Below are positions 11,501-26,500 of a DNA stretch of 64,000 nucleotides, piece after piece (the first letter of the stretch is position 1; the number at the start of each line of letters is the position of its first letter). The DNA is from Brachypodius melanocephalos (lineage: Eukaryota > Chordata > Aves > Passeriformes > Pycnonotidae). The notes beneath the pieces were generated by a model, which was not told where the DNA came from, searched no databases, and was given only the letters and a program-made list of their open reading frames with translations. The stretch spans positions 4,246,307 through 4,310,306 of the forward strand of contig VZSR01003807.1 in the NCBI GenBank assembly GCA_013398615.1. The letters are read 5' to 3'. The position numbers and the translations under genes are program-made.

Positions 11501-14500
11501 TGGAAGTCACATGTATGGCAAATTATTTGGCAGGAGCTATCAGACCTATGGATTATGGACAATGTTCTTATTTTTCTTATGTTGCTGCAGCTTTATTAAG
11601 TTCAGCAGATTTGAGAGGTTCATTGCAGCCTGAAAGAGCAATTGACCTTGTGTTCAGTCTGACTTCAGAGTCTATTTATAGAGTTACAGTCAGTATCCCA
11701 GATTTACTCTGAAGTCCTCTTGGTCTTCTATGGATGGAATCTAAGTTGTTTTCTTATCAGAAACCTCTTCCTGTAAGAATTCTCCTGATGAGTGAGAAGA
11801 CAGATGTAGTGGAAAGAAACAACTTCATTCTTCACTGGGCAAGAAAAATAAGCAAGGATGAATGAATGAAAATTAAATGTAAGGCAGAAAAGGGTTGGCA
11901 GGAGAGGCTGGATGCCACCAGCAAAATTAAGTGCTACAGAACCACTTCTCATGGATTTACAGGCTCCAGATTGAAATCATTGTTGTGGAGAATATAACAA
12001 TATCTGCAATATATAGAGGGCATTCCAGCCTAGGTCTTCCTCTTTTACTGAGATTATCTGGAAATAAAATTGGTTTGGGGTTTGGTTTGTTTATTTTAAA
12101 CCACATTAAATTGTTTCCTTGAATAATGAGCCTTGGGGTTAAGCTCGCATGGCAGAAACAGAAACCACCACTAGAGGGATTTTACTGAGGCGGCACTTTT
12201 TACCCACTTGGAATACCCGTGAGATTGTTCAGAAGGCACGGATTCCCCTCTGCGAGTGAGAAACATGAGCAGGGTCTGGACATGAATGTAGGAGGTGTGA
12301 GGGAAGCAAAAGGTCCTCTCCTTTCTGAGAGAGTATGAGCCTTCTCATTACTTATTCCTAGTACTAACCTGTTAACAGTTGCATATTTCTTATAAAGAGG
12401 ATATTTATTATATTTCTTATAAAGAGTTGAGTAGCTCTAGAACTACTTTGAGGAGGGGATTGAATATGCCAGGAGGAAAATCATCCAGAGTCAAAAGCAG
12501 AATGATAATGGAAAAACAATGTGCCATGGTAGCATATGCTCTTTCATATGCTGAGTCCTCAGTTCTCTCCCTCCCTTAACTTTTATGCAGATAATTAGGA
12601 TTATATAGGTGTCTTGGGAATTCTGTTGGCTGAAATGCAGAATTTTCTATTAGTATTAATACTTTAAAAGTGCCAACAATTTCACCTTATTTAGAATTTT
12701 TTTCCCAAGTGTTCAGCAAGTATTTGGCTGTCTTGCATAGGATAGCAACGTCTTGCCAAATGACACGTTACTGTAGATGGAGAGTGCACCTTATGAAACC
12801 CAAGTTTCAGCATTCCAAGGCCAAATGCTCCTTCCTCGGGTGCATCAAGAATTTTCTTTTCAAAAGGTGGATGCCAAAAGCTCTAGCATTAAGAACACAC
12901 AAAGAACATCTCGTTTTCCTTTGAATCTTACGTGTGTTCTCAGTGGGAGATGGCTCCATAGAAGGTTTGCCTGAGAACTTGGTAGTCAATAGACAAATAC
13001 AGTTTTTTTTCCTGCAAGAGCATGTCTTAATTTCTCAGCATATACTGTAACTGTCCCAAGTATTAGACACTGATGCAACAGAAGGCCACGGAATGGCAAT
13101 TTCTCTTACCCTATGAAGAGTTGCCATGAGAGCAGAAGGAGCCTCTGAAGAAATAGGGAATGTCTTTATGGCTTGTTCTCTAGAATTTGCCTCTTAGAGA
13201 TTAGTGCTTTTTAAAATAGTAACATGTTAAATTCCTCTTGCTGATGTTACTTGCATGGAATGGTGCTTGAGAGGAGCATGCTGAAAGGATAGTGGAACGT
13301 TCATATTTTGTCTTGGAAGCTGTCAATAAGGTGTGCAGCCCTGAATACTATGGGGCTGGTATATAAAGGAAAAATCAAAAAAAAAAAACTGTTATGAAAT
13401 CACTTTACTAGAAATTATTATGTAGGTATTTTGTTTGAATGGGAAGGTTTTCTTTACCAGTACTAAGTGAGAGAAATCAATATGTTACTCGGTATTATTA
13501 TTTTCTATTTAAACTCAAATGAACCTTTCAATGTTGACCCATTCTAGGCTCTGTAAGCTTTTATGTGTTGTCAAATCAATAATTCCCATGGTCTCAGTTT
13601 AGCTGTTAATTCCCATTGACCCCCAAATATCTGCCAGCAAGAGATGATGAAAAGAAATTTTAAGAACCATCTTATAAAGGGAAGCAAAGGCTACCTGCTT
13701 CCTTCACTCATAGATACACAGCACAACCTCTCCTGAAACTGGTATAGTAAAATGTCTGTCTGTAGATACGCTAATCCAATTAGTAAGACAATAAGGATTG
13801 GAAGAAAGTATGGATCTAAGTGGGTTCCATAAGCTGCAACCAATGTGCTTAAGAGCTAGAGAAAAGCTGTGTGTTAAGCAGTGGACTTTGCAGTAATCTC
13901 TTGGGGGTGGGATGTCTGCATCTTGCCTGAATCTCTGTTTGAGTCACTGGAGAGCTGGAGAGTGAGGCATGGAAGGTGTTTGCTTGGAAGACCTCTGAGG
14001 GTTTTCAGCCCTGAGACCACAGTAAAAATGAATCCATGCTTATACAATTTCTAGCCCTGTGCAAACAAAAGCAGGGCTGGGATAAATTCTGTAAACTAAT
14101 GAATATCTCTAAGAAAATATCACGATTCCACCATCAAGTTCCAAATTAAACTAAAACAGCCTTGCAAAATGAATTTTGACTGCTTTTGGCCAATGGGGCC
14201 AGGTCAAAATCTTTCATTACAACCTTTCTGTCCTCTCACAAGACAAAAGACATCATTATGATGGAAAAATCAGATGCCAACAAATGCCTGACATGAATTG
14301 ATCACTGTTGCATAAATTCTGATCTATTTAATGACTTTTAATTTAGCTAGTAATTTCTGAATTGCACTGTACAGTTCTACTGATTAATTTCAAAGACTGA
14401 TGATTAAGATTTTCTTTAGTTGCAAATGGTGATTAATGTGTAGATATTAGTAGTATTTTAGAAATTGTTCTGCAGACCCTGCTTACAGAAGAATGCATTG

Positions 14501-17500
14501 GATTTGCAGCTGGAATGTAGGTAGATGTGATGCAGAAAGAAACATATCAATGAAATAGAATTAGATGGGAATTTGTGCTGCTTTGCTTTGTCCCAAGTCA
14601 AAAAATATCCCTCCTGTGTGTTATTTTATATCCTTACAAATAAACAAATATAAAAGTGCTTACACAGTTGGCAAAGTTGAGTTGGTTTCAATGGCTTTAC
14701 TGCCAAGCATAATTTTTTCTGAGCCGTAATTGTCGGGATAAACAATGTGTAGCTGATGTGGTATTCCTCCACTGTGAGCACTGAGAAGTTGCTGACTGAG
14801 TGAATATCTCCTTTATGGCCATGCATCCTTTACTGTCAGCTGATATCAGAAGGAGAGTGTATTCACACTGAGCACTCAATTTCTTCCTTAATTAAATTTC
14901 ATTCCTCGTAGTTTGGGGTAATTTTCATATCTTCAGCGTTTCGGGAACACCACTTCATGAAATGCTGCAGTAAGAGTATGTGATGTTTGTTCTTAGATCA
15001 CTGGATTTGTTGGTTTGAAATATGCCTCAGGTGGAGAGACTTGATGCATAAATGTTATCATAACTATGCAGGTCCTATACAATGCTCTATTTCTACATGA
15101 TAAAATTTGGCATGTATTTAAAGACAGAAGGTTCCTCTTTTCACATGGTTTAACCAGCAAACACAGTGTTGTGATCACCCTCTGTGCCTGTTTCTGTACA
15201 GAACCTGTGGTAGCTCTTCCTGCTGGCAGTACAAGGAGCACTTCAGTACACATCAAGGCAGCCTGGTCTCAGTAATGCTCAGACTGCTGGTGTGAAAGGC
15301 TTACAGGGCAGGAGTTACTGCTCTGCAGCAAGAGACAGAGGCAGAAGGCTTTGAAATGCAATGATCTCCTTTTGTGACTGTGTCTCCTGCTTGGAATGGT
15401 AGCTTGTAGAAATACGCTTCATACTTTTGAAGGCCTGTCCAGAGGGAAACAGAAGGTGACAGCTGTCTGCCTGATTTTTAGTTACTTTCTATAATTGGAC
15501 CTAAAATTTCTGAGTGTGAGGGGAGAAAATAAAATCCTAAGTGCAAGAAGGGGCACTGCTGCTCCTGTGTCTGGTGCTGATTTTACCCACTTTTGATTTA
15601 TAGGGACACATCACTTTGTCCGTGTCTTCATCGCCAAGACAGTGGCTGTAATATCCATGTGCTGGCTTTGCAGATGGCAGTGATAAGTGTTTACTGTACT
15701 TGATAGGAATAAGATTTTCCATTTACTTCAAATGCTTCCTTCCAGTTATTCTGAACTGCCAGAATTCCTTCAACTTGAAATCTGATGTTTGTTTCGATTT
15801 CTCTTCAAAAAACTTGTAAATTCAAGAAGTCCAGCTATCCATTACTTTGATAACTTGCAGAACCTAATTTAGAGCAGACAGATTCTAATCTTAACTGCCC
15901 CTCTGAAAAGCCTTGCTCACCCCCACTACCATAGCAGGAGTCTCTGGAAAGTGCCTACCCCAGGCTAAAATTAGCATCCATGATTATTCCTTAAGCATCT
16001 AAGGAAACACTCATATTTTTTATAGGTGTTGAACACCCAGGCATTTCCACTGACGTCAGGAGGAACTTCTGTCTATTTTGCACCTTTGAAAATCAGTCTG
16101 CTATTTTTGGCAGTCACAGAAAGGCTTAACTATCTAGCATTAAGTGATTTTTTTTTAAAACTCTGTTTTATGTTTAATCTTGGCACCAGTGTAGCTTTTC
16201 ATTGCTTCAAGACTTAAGATATTTTACTCTTTAATGTGAAGCAAACTGGTACCTAGCTGTACTGAATTCAAATTTTAAAAAAGGAAAAAACCCCAAACAC
16301 TCAACTGTAAATGACTGTGTAGCTCTGGGATATTATTTCACCTAGAGGAGCTCCTTTGAACTATGGAGACCTCTATAGCCCAAGCTCATCTCCAGCTCGG
16401 TTCTGGAGAGTAGTTCCACCACGTTTTCTTTGGCAGAGTAGCTGATCATCTTTGACTGTACTACTATCCCTAGGCTCCCAGTCCCCTTCATTTGCTGGTA
16501 CAGTGATCGTCTGCTATATACTAGATCATGGAAGAAATTTGAGGCAACCCTCCCTCTTCTTAATACTTCTTAATCCTAAATCATTTCGGTAATGTAGCTT
16601 GCAGTGCAGCCCCACAAGCAGCTGTTTCTGTGCATGCACATATTATGTGCAGTGCCCTTATCACCCATCTGGCATTATAGTAAAAGACAAGCAAAACACC
16701 AGACATGAGGCTGGAGTTGGTTTTCTTTCCTTTTGTCTAAGGCTGCCTTTTCCATGACTGAGCACAGGTCCCAGCATGGCTCCCGTTGAGAAGAGACATG
16801 CCATAAACAAAGAACTGTTTATTTAATTGATAAAGCAGTTAGCTTATCACAAACTGTCTAAAGCTGTTGTAATACTTCAGCAGTTGCAGTCATCATTGTT
16901 TATTTACCCATCTATTCTTAGTTAAGTGCTTGAGAACAGGTTACTTAGTTACATTTCTTATTCATATATAATCAAGTCATCCAAAGATCCCAAGTAATGT
17001 TTTGCTATTTATTCTGGTTTAAAGACAATATAAGTAATTTAGGAACCTGAACATCACTAAATATTATTTAGAAACTCTGAAATTTGTCTGAATGTCTGCT
17101 GTCTTACAGGACATTTTAAATTTTTAAGAAAATGTTATTCTATAGATAATGCCTTATAAAATAATTAAAGCATAAGCAAATTAATCCAATATGTTTAAAT
17201 GGAATCTTTAACCACAGAAATAATGAAATTATTTAAAAATCAATTTCTTAAAACAAACATGAAATAAAAATTGAATTTTTTTTAGTCATCAGTTGCAATA
17301 GTGAAGTAATTCACATGGACAGACGATGTGCTTTCGGTATTGAGAAATACTACATTGAGTAACATGGCATATGTGCCATGGAGGAGCCTTTTGATGCATA
17401 ATTGGGAATTAATGTATGAGGTTTTTCTTTCTCTATGAGAGTCTCAACTGAAACCTTAGTTTAGATTACAAGTGAAACTAGATTTGGTTATCTCCACATG

Positions 17501-20500
17501 TACTAGTGCAAAGACAATATTTATTGTGTAAATGTTTTAGGATCTAACTATTGGCATGTTTTCCTATCATTTATTGGTATCAGAGACTTAAGGATGTGTG
17601 TTTTGGTGAGGGTAAAATTGGAAGAACTTCCAGTATCTGTCAGAAGACCTGCTGTCATGACTATGGAAGTGCTTTAAAAAATGTTGCTAAATTGGATAGG
17701 AACGTAGTTTTATCCCACTCTGACTGTATTGACAAATTTATAATGGATTTACTTACTCACCTGGCAATTTATGGAAATTGGAAAATAAATGGAAATTTGT
17801 AATGAATTTACTGACTCATCTGGCAATGTAGTGTATAATTATTGGATAAAGATAGCATGGTGAAGAAAATCAACAGAGAAAGCAAAGGAAAGACATTTGG
17901 AAATCCAGTCAACTAAATCCTGGATTAGCCTACTTTAATTAATCCTTCTATTTCCAGAGGGCATACCTTTAGTTCCTTCCATACTGTAATGTGTGAATGC
18001 TTCTTTCATCTCATGCTAAATAGTATTTGGCCATTAAAATATGTATCTGTTGAAACAAAACTGTTAGCCAACACTCACAGTTCATGAGCTCTTGGGAAAC
18101 CAAGAGGAACACTGTGAAGTATAGCTGGTGGAAGAAGGACCTAAGAATGGAAGCAATAGGAGATGCTCTTTATTAAGAAGTGCATTTGGCACTGACAGGG
18201 TAGTGGTAATACATGTTCTTTGTTTAATGCATTTGAGAGAAAGCCCCAGGCAGTATGAGGGGCATTGGCTTCTCCTTTGAAACACACCTGCAGATTTCTC
18301 CCTTGCAGATCCACCACAGTATCTCTATTGGGATTACCTCTACTTCATTTTCAACTCCCCAAAAGGAGATGCAAATGAAACAGAGATTGTTCTTTTCTTC
18401 TGTAATAGTGAAGAAGTAGGCAATTGGAAAAGAATATAGAGGGAGAGAGAAAACAGTAAAATGGCTGGTCTCAGATAGATATTTTATCATTGCTGAAACA
18501 GTTCCCTCCAAAGCTGTTGGCATCTTTAATGCAAATCTTTTCCTGAAGAGGCCCTCTAGTTTGTTGATACTCTTGTGAAGCAGCAATACAGGTGCTCCAG
18601 AATTAACTCATCCTGAGCCACATAGAAATGGGTGGATTTCTTTTGACCCTATCACATTTCAAATTTTTTGTTGTACATTTTGATCCCATGACATATAAAA
18701 TACCTTTTCTTATGCTTTTTTCTTCTCATTTTTTCAATATTTCGATGGTTTGTCTAAATAGCATTTCGAGTGATGCTTCCCATGCTCAAAAGTGGTCCAG
18801 AGAGCACCAGAATGCAAATAGGTCTCTGTTCCATTAACTGAGCATGCCTTCAAAAGTATCAGGAGCTGTCTTAATTTTATTCACCCAAGATCTGTATCTA
18901 AAAGTCTTACAGAGAGCTAGAGAGAGGGTGCAGGGAGAAGAGATATTTGGGAGTGTGCAGGAGTACTTTGGAGTTTCTAACAGAACTTATGCACTTCATA
19001 CTCTGCAAGCTCTCTGCTTGGGTCTCTAGTGCCTTGCCTGGCTGCTTGGGGAGGGGTATTTGGACAGCAGTTTATGATATATGAATATGTACCTCTGTAT
19101 AAATGCAAAGATGCAGTCTTTATTACATGGATGACAGAGTCCATTAAAACTCTTACAAAAACGTGTGCATTTCTTTGCGGCACTCAATTTTGTGCAGTGT
19201 AGTGGCAAATCTATTTTAATGCCCTGACAACTGGGCAAGAAGTAATTTATTTCTAGGCATGCACTGTGAGGTTCTTTGGCATAAAGTGATTGGGAGTGCT
19301 GTGTAAGATGTTAGTAGCCATACTACTGCAGTTTGTAATGTCAGGCTTGCTCGTTTATAGAGTGTACATGCAAGCTTTGCGAAGTGCAGTGTATCAGAGC
19401 AGAGAATATTTGGTTAGGATGCTCTAAAGTTAGCTTACCCTGTTAGAGGAAAATACTGTTGTGCCATGCAAATAGCTGGCAGTCCTCAGAGGTTCAGGCT
19501 GGGTGCTGTGAACTCCCTGCCATGCCGTGTAGGAGTTCCCTGCTTCTGTCAGAAAGGCACAGGTCCTTGTGGGTGATGCAGCTCTATTTCTGCAGGTTTC
19601 AGTAAGACGCATTTTGAAGGGCAAAATTTGGCAGTGCTCCATGTAACAAAAGAAAAGGTCTCTCATGATTTGTTAATTGTTGAATGCTAGAAACAATATT
19701 GCAAATTTAAAGAGAGCAACATGTTCATAAACTTTTCCTTTGAGAGAAATACAAAATCAACATCTGAAAAGAAAAGATAAAACAAAAGCCATTGGGCAAA
19801 ACCAGAAACTTTGCATTTTTGTTGTTCCATTGATTCATATTTTTGTTTGTGTTTGGTTTTGTTTTCAAAACCTTACTGCCATTTAAGAATTGTGTTCTGA
19901 ATATACTTGATTCACAGATAATTTTTTCACCAATATTTGTTTTTTGAGGATTATGAAATACAAGTTCTTCCACTTTCTGCAGCATTTTAGGTTTTCAAAG
20001 TGTACATGAGACTATGAAATACACTCCATTGTAAAGAATAACAAAGCCCATCTAATTCTGCATTTAGAGGTCTCAGTCCATGGAATGTATTTATATTTCA
20101 CCTCTACTGTGGGATAAATGTTTTGGACATGTTAAGAGGTTTTATAACTTGAAAGAAGTTGTACAGAAAGCTGTGGAAGAGCAAGAACTCAAACACTGAG
20201 TCATTACTCACAGTCTGTCTTTTCAGTCTCATTGGAGAAGGCAATTTAATATGGGGACTATTATAACTTGGAAATTTGTTAGTAATTTGAGAACTTTGTT
20301 TACTTCACAGACTATACCATTATTTACCATTCTCTGAAGCTAATCTTCCACATTGAGAATGTGCACTGAATAATACTATGTAATCCAAGATCCAGAGGTA
20401 TTAATTCTATTATGATGAGGTATTAACATACCTGTTGGTTTACATAAAAGGCAAGGAGAGTAGAGTCATCAAAAAAATGTTGTGTAACTGTAAATGATGT

Positions 20501-23500
20501 TGTGCATATTGTTACTGTAGTAGAAGGGAAAATGAGGAGATAAGATCATTACAAACAACAAGGGATTGCTCCCCATTACTCCATCAGGCTACTGTGAATT
20601 ATCCAGGGCTGACATAATACAGCTGGATTTGTGCATTTGACAGAGGATTCTCATAGAGTATTGCCTGCATGTTGTTGGGGACCACCTTTTTCCAGGAATT
20701 CATACATACGACGTGAATGAACAAACTGTACTGCAAAAATAGTCATTCACATGTAAGAGAAAGCTGACTTGCACTGCTTAGCAAGGTGGTGACATTATTA
20801 ATTAAAAGTCTCAGTATTGTAAACCTTCCGAGTGGAATATTCTGATAGCTCTCACACCCCAGCTCATGATGAAAGGTAACCTTGTGCTGAAGATGGACTT
20901 TTAATTTATTGGTTGGGAATGTGTGGCTGACGGGAACCTTTCACTTTTAGGTCAGTGTCTTGAACGCAGGCCAGGTGAGTAAGTGACAAGGTTGCTAACA
21001 CATGCAGACTGTTTGGTAATATCTATGAGGTGAGTTCAACACTCAGTTTAGCTCTCAGGGGGACAGGTGTCCCCATCACTTAAACCACCAGAAATGGCAG
21101 CTTCACTGGAGGTGCCCAAAACTGACCTTATTAGTGAGAGGTAGGGACAGTGACTTTTCATCCTAGAGGTGAAAGCTAAAAAAATTTCTCTATGTGAAAA
21201 TGCTTTCTCAGATTGCATCTGTGGGGTTACTCACAGTCATTGCTATTCTTAACAGTTCCCTGAGCCACTTCTGTCTCCATACTGGAGGGGCTGGCACATT
21301 CACTAAAGAGTTTAAGGAGAGAAGAATAACTAGCATGTAACTAGATTTACAGTAGTAGGTAACCGGTTTATACTAAAAAGTTTGATTTGGTTTTTAAATG
21401 CAGAATTAATGCTGTGTGACAGTGAACAGATACTGAAGATGTTGGTAGTTGTTATGTGTTGTTTTCTGTCTGTCCAGAGTAGGTTCTGATTTTGATTCAT
21501 TTTTTCACAGCTCTATATTTACAAGACATTTATAGTTTTGTCAACTTTCTAATCTCTCTTGCTACTGTTTCTTTATTGGGCTTTTTTTCAGGGTAGTGTT
21601 TGAGCATCTCTAAAACACTCATTAATGGGTAATTTCCCCCCCCCCCCCCCCAAAATAGTGTTGTGGAATAGGGAGGGTTTATTATCATCCTTGACTACAG
21701 AAGTGGGATGCTGAAAAGCACTCAGCTATGGCTAACTTTTGCTCCCATTGTTGTGAAAAGGATTATAGTCCTTTGTGAGGAATCAGAGGCCATAATTTGC
21801 TCTGCGTTTAAGATGGTAAAAACATTGTTTAAATTCCTGTCTTAAGTGCCTTAAAGGCTGTTGCAAAGCTGGGGAGAAAACACAAATGTCAGGGTGTCTT
21901 CTCGAGGATGATGATACAGACCTCAGGAAATGTGTGTCCCCATAGAACAGATCGTGAAGTCCACTTTCAATTTATTTTGATTTGTTTAGTTTCCCATAAG
22001 TACTCTTCTGCCTATTGACTTTGACTCTCCCTCTACCCTCTATTTCTTCAGCTCTGTTTCATTATTGTTCTTTGTCTTCATCATCTTCTTTTTCTCCAAT
22101 ATCACTGACAAATCTCCAGTATTAGATTTCTTTTTGCTAAGGGAAATTAGAGGGTCATATGGAAATAGAAGATGGAAATGAGGATCACCACTTAAAGAAC
22201 ACCCTGACAGAAACAAAATTTACAGATACCTGTTGCTTGCCAAGTGCTTGGATTCCTACAGGGGGGTTGTTTTCTGCTGAGTGACTCCTTATTTTATAGT
22301 CTTTGGATCACTTATCTGTCAGGACACAATCTGGCAGGAAAACCAATCTTCTTGATATTCTTCCTTTTCAAGGCTGCAGGGTAGATATCAGTTGGGATAT
22401 GAATCTTCCATGAAAATCATAGAAAATATGATTGGGGGAATCGAGACTTCTTGCTTATCTGAATCTGGCTTTCTTCAAGTTATTTCACTGATTGGTTAAG
22501 ATTAGATTGAATTATAGCTCTGTCATGAAACATGCTGTCTTTTTTGCTGTCTTACTCAAATGTGATAAGCATGCACTCTGTTTTGCCATCCCAATGAGTA
22601 AGGGTAGTATAGGAAATGCTTCAGGGCAGATTCCTACAGAAGTCTGTTCAATAAGCCCTTCCACTTAGAGTGGGCCACTACTCACCATTAGTAGGAATAA
22701 ACTCTCTGAGTTGCTAAATACACTTTCTCCCCCCACTATGGTTTTGTGTTTAGTTTTCCTCTTTGATAGAGGAAATAGTAGCTGGCTGCTATTGCAAGCA
22801 ACTTAGGTACATGACATAGAAGAGATCTGCTTCTGTACAGTCTGGGTGGGGGACCTTTAAAATGCTTTGGCTTAACCAGTGCAACTAGGACTAATGGCTA
22901 TAGTCTGGATAAAATCATGAGAAGAGGACATGCATGGACCTAAATGCAAGCTTAGAACTGTAGTACAATATAAGTTTTTGCTTGCTTCTCCTTGAAAGTT
23001 TAATTTTTAATATAAGATTGGATTTAGCAGAAGCTGATGCTTACTTACCTAGTTTTCCACTTTCATGTAAACAAAATATGCCAGACCCTTTTATGAGACT
23101 GTTTTTCTCCCTTTTTTATTAAAATTGCCACACGTAAATTTGTCACAGACTGTTCTGGTCTGCTTAGGCGATGAAAGTGTATTAAAAAACACTCAGAATT
23201 CAGAGAAAACATGAAAAGCATTTTTTTCCCTGTCAGTTCATCTTTCTAATTCCTTCACCTTAACAAACCAGGTAGCTTGCAGTAGTTGTAAAGATAAGAA
23301 TGAGTAAAGATATCACTACTTTTATAGAGCATTGTTTTTATAATGCAAGATAAAACCATACCCATGTTTTTAGTAAAGATTTTCATAGGATACCTACATC
23401 TTTTATTTCTGTGTTATTTTTCTGAGTAGGCTTCTCTTATTTGCATGATGCTTGAAATCACAAAAATTAAAAATAGGTTTATGCCAACATTTTTATATGA

Positions 23501-26500
23501 ATCCTAAGTACCTTTTAGTTTCAAATGGGATTTTTAATACTGCATGTGTTCTTACTTCTGAAATATCAAAGTTTTTGTTTGAAAATACATTTTGAATACG
23601 CATTTTCATTTTAAATTGAAAAAATACTCCAAGAGACCTTGTGGTACTGCATGCATTTTGAGAAGTCACATAGCTGGATTTTACAGATGCTTTCTTAAAG
23701 CTTTCATAATGGGTGTCATCAACAGTACTGAAAAAGGAAGAGGCTTCCTTCAGATGGGCTTATGTATCTGAAACTTCTCTGCCTTCTCCAGCTATCTCAG
23801 CTGATCCAATAAAGAGATCTGCCTGTTCCTAATAAACTTTGCAATATTTTAACTGTTTGAGCCTCTTCAAAGAGCTTCTGAAACCTCTCAGCTTCCTTCC
23901 TTTTCTTCCTGTTCTTTCCTTAAGAAAAAAAGGCAGAGGTGAGGGTAGTGCAGGCAGTGACCCATACTAAACTTTCCATGCAACTTGCTACAGCCTGAGG
24001 GTTTTTTTCCTGTTTAGACCATTGGGACAACATCAGCTTTCTCTGTTGCCTCTGAAAGAAAGAACTAGTGTCACTCACTTCGTAACAAAAGGCTTAATAA
24101 TCTTGACATTGCTTGGGGTTCAACCTGGCCAAATTATTCTTCAAGGGATATTTACATGCTCTGGGTGTTTTTTTGGTAATAGTGAGCACTGTAAAACAGA
24201 CGTGCAGTCATTCAGTACTGGAGGGAGTTGCCTGTTTTACAGGAAACCTTAGACTCACATGGGATTAGGCCACCTGCTTTGCAAGGACTGAGGTCTCCCC
24301 AGGCTCTTCCATGCATGCAAAATGCAGAGTGCCAGTAAGACATGTGCAAAGTCCTGTGTGATGAATGCATCCCTTTGGTGACTTCTCCTGTGAGTGATAA
24401 AACTAAGGGACTGGAAGGAAGTTCCCTGAGTTAGTAGAGCAGATCTGCTGCCAGTGCAGAATGTGCCAGCATATCATCTCTGACACCATCTGTTCAGCTA
24501 TATGGATGGGTGTGCTGGAGCAGGAAGGGCTTACCCCAGCTTTGGATTTGGGGTACTTGTGATGGAGCTTCTACTCAGTTCCATTGTGAGATGGTTCTGT
24601 GCTTATCCTTTCTGGTGTTCCCAGGAATTTGGCTTTGACATAGTGCCTGTAATTTGAGGTTTTCCTTTCAATAACATTTTGGAATATGCTAAACATTTCC
24701 CCTACCTTAACCTTCATGCATCCTTTACAATGTTTTTCTCTCTGCTTCACTAGAGTTGTTGCTATGCTTTGGTACATTTGGTTTTAAAATCCCACTTTGC
24801 TTCCTGGTGTCCTGATGTGATCCAGTCGTACTGGTGAAGCACCTCTCCTGTTAGAGTTATTGTAGTTATTTTACTAAAATGTGCCAATGCATTTAGGTTT
24901 CCATTGCAAGGGAAAAGCAGAGCAAAGGAACATTTAATAATAATTCAAGCCAACGGCTAAAATGTAAGATTGTATTTATTTTCAATTCATATAAATATAC
25001 TCATGCATGTATACAAGTATAGCTGCTCTAGATGATCTAGGAACAGCTGAAAGATGCCATGTGTAGTTATTGGTTTCCATCAAGCTAGTTTAAAAGTGCT
25101 GTGCAATTTTCTGCTGTGTTTCACCTTCCAGCCTCTTCTTTTGGGAACAGAATAAACAGTTAAGAGAACGAGGACCAACACAGACTGTGTCCTAAGTGCA
25201 GAGAAAACCCCTGATTCTGCAGCCATCAGAACATGCTGTGGACACAGGAGCTAGGAGATCATGTTGCAGGTTCACAACTTACATTTTAGAACATGGATAA
25301 CAGTCAGATGGGAAATTCTTCAAGGGGAAACCTCAGTCTGGCCTATTGGGAATGTTCTGGCAGAGCTCCTTCTGTAACACCCTTGTCATGCACTCAGAGC
25401 CCAGTAATGTTCTGTATAATTACAAAGTGAATCACTGCATCCCATTTAGCCTAGAAGTAATGAAGACCCTCAGCTAACACAGAGAGAGGGAAAGCCCTTT
25501 AGAAGAAGGGCTGTAAAGCAGTTTCAAGAAACAACTCTATCGGACTGAAATAATTCAGGATAATATGTATGTAAACAAATGTCTTGAATGTTTGTATTTG
25601 AAGTTAATTTTAGTCAGGTGTGTTCTCCTGCTTTAGTTATTAGAATTTAACATCCACGGAAAAGAAGTTGTGCTTCTATTTTCCTTAGCAGGCACAGAAA
25701 GTATTACATTTCTAATTCAAGTAAAACCAAGTGACTCCTTTGAGCAAGTAGCCTTTCTTGGGCTACTGATAGGGGTACAGACAAGCAGACACAGGGCTTT
25801 TGATATAAATATTAATTTTGAACACTTGTAAATACTATTGCAGACAGAACTCGATTTGAGCTGGAGTGAGTGAAAAGCAGAGTTAACCCTGATATGAGTT
25901 ATATGTACTAAATAGGATACAGGTCCCCAGTGCTTCATTAGGCTGGATCCACTTCTGAATTTCAATACTGAGTGCAAGCAAACAAATCTTTCTGAGCTTG
26001 TGGAGTGTATCCCCTGTGCATGCAAGCTATGCTGCTGCTTTAGTGATAGTCATTATGGACTCACTGTTGGTGCCAAACTAGAAATTTACATCTTCAGGAG
26101 GTGGAACAAGTAGTCTTGACTCACCAGTATTGGAGGGTGTGGTGACTGGTGCTTTCTCAATTGTCTTTATCCATATTATTATGTACACATGTGAAACTTG
26201 TTATCATAGCATCCTGTTTTCTGGCTTTGAACCACTATCAAAAGTAAGTTATCGTTACGCTCACATAAAGAGGACTTGTGGGCTTTTGCACAACTATAGG
26301 ACAACACAGATCTCATTTTTCCCAGCAAAGCATCTCTTTCATTGTGTCTGTGTAAAAATATTTGTACAAATTGGGCATTCCCTATTTTTTTTTTTGGCAT
26401 TATCTGCAGTTGACTGATAATTAATTAGGGATGTCTCCTTTTGCTGCCGCTTGGTTGCCATTTTATTTGTCAGAGACTTGTAAAATTAAGTGGCCTGAGT

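Noticed and set aside
11301..11633. Poly-Lys or poly-Phe ORFs
   Set aside because: Produced by the A/T homopolymer tract.
11672..11681. Perfect MEF2 consensus CTATTTATAG in intron 1
   Set aside because: Around fifteen YTAWWWWTAR matches are expected by chance in 64 kb of AT-rich DNA, so a single site is not reported as a feature.
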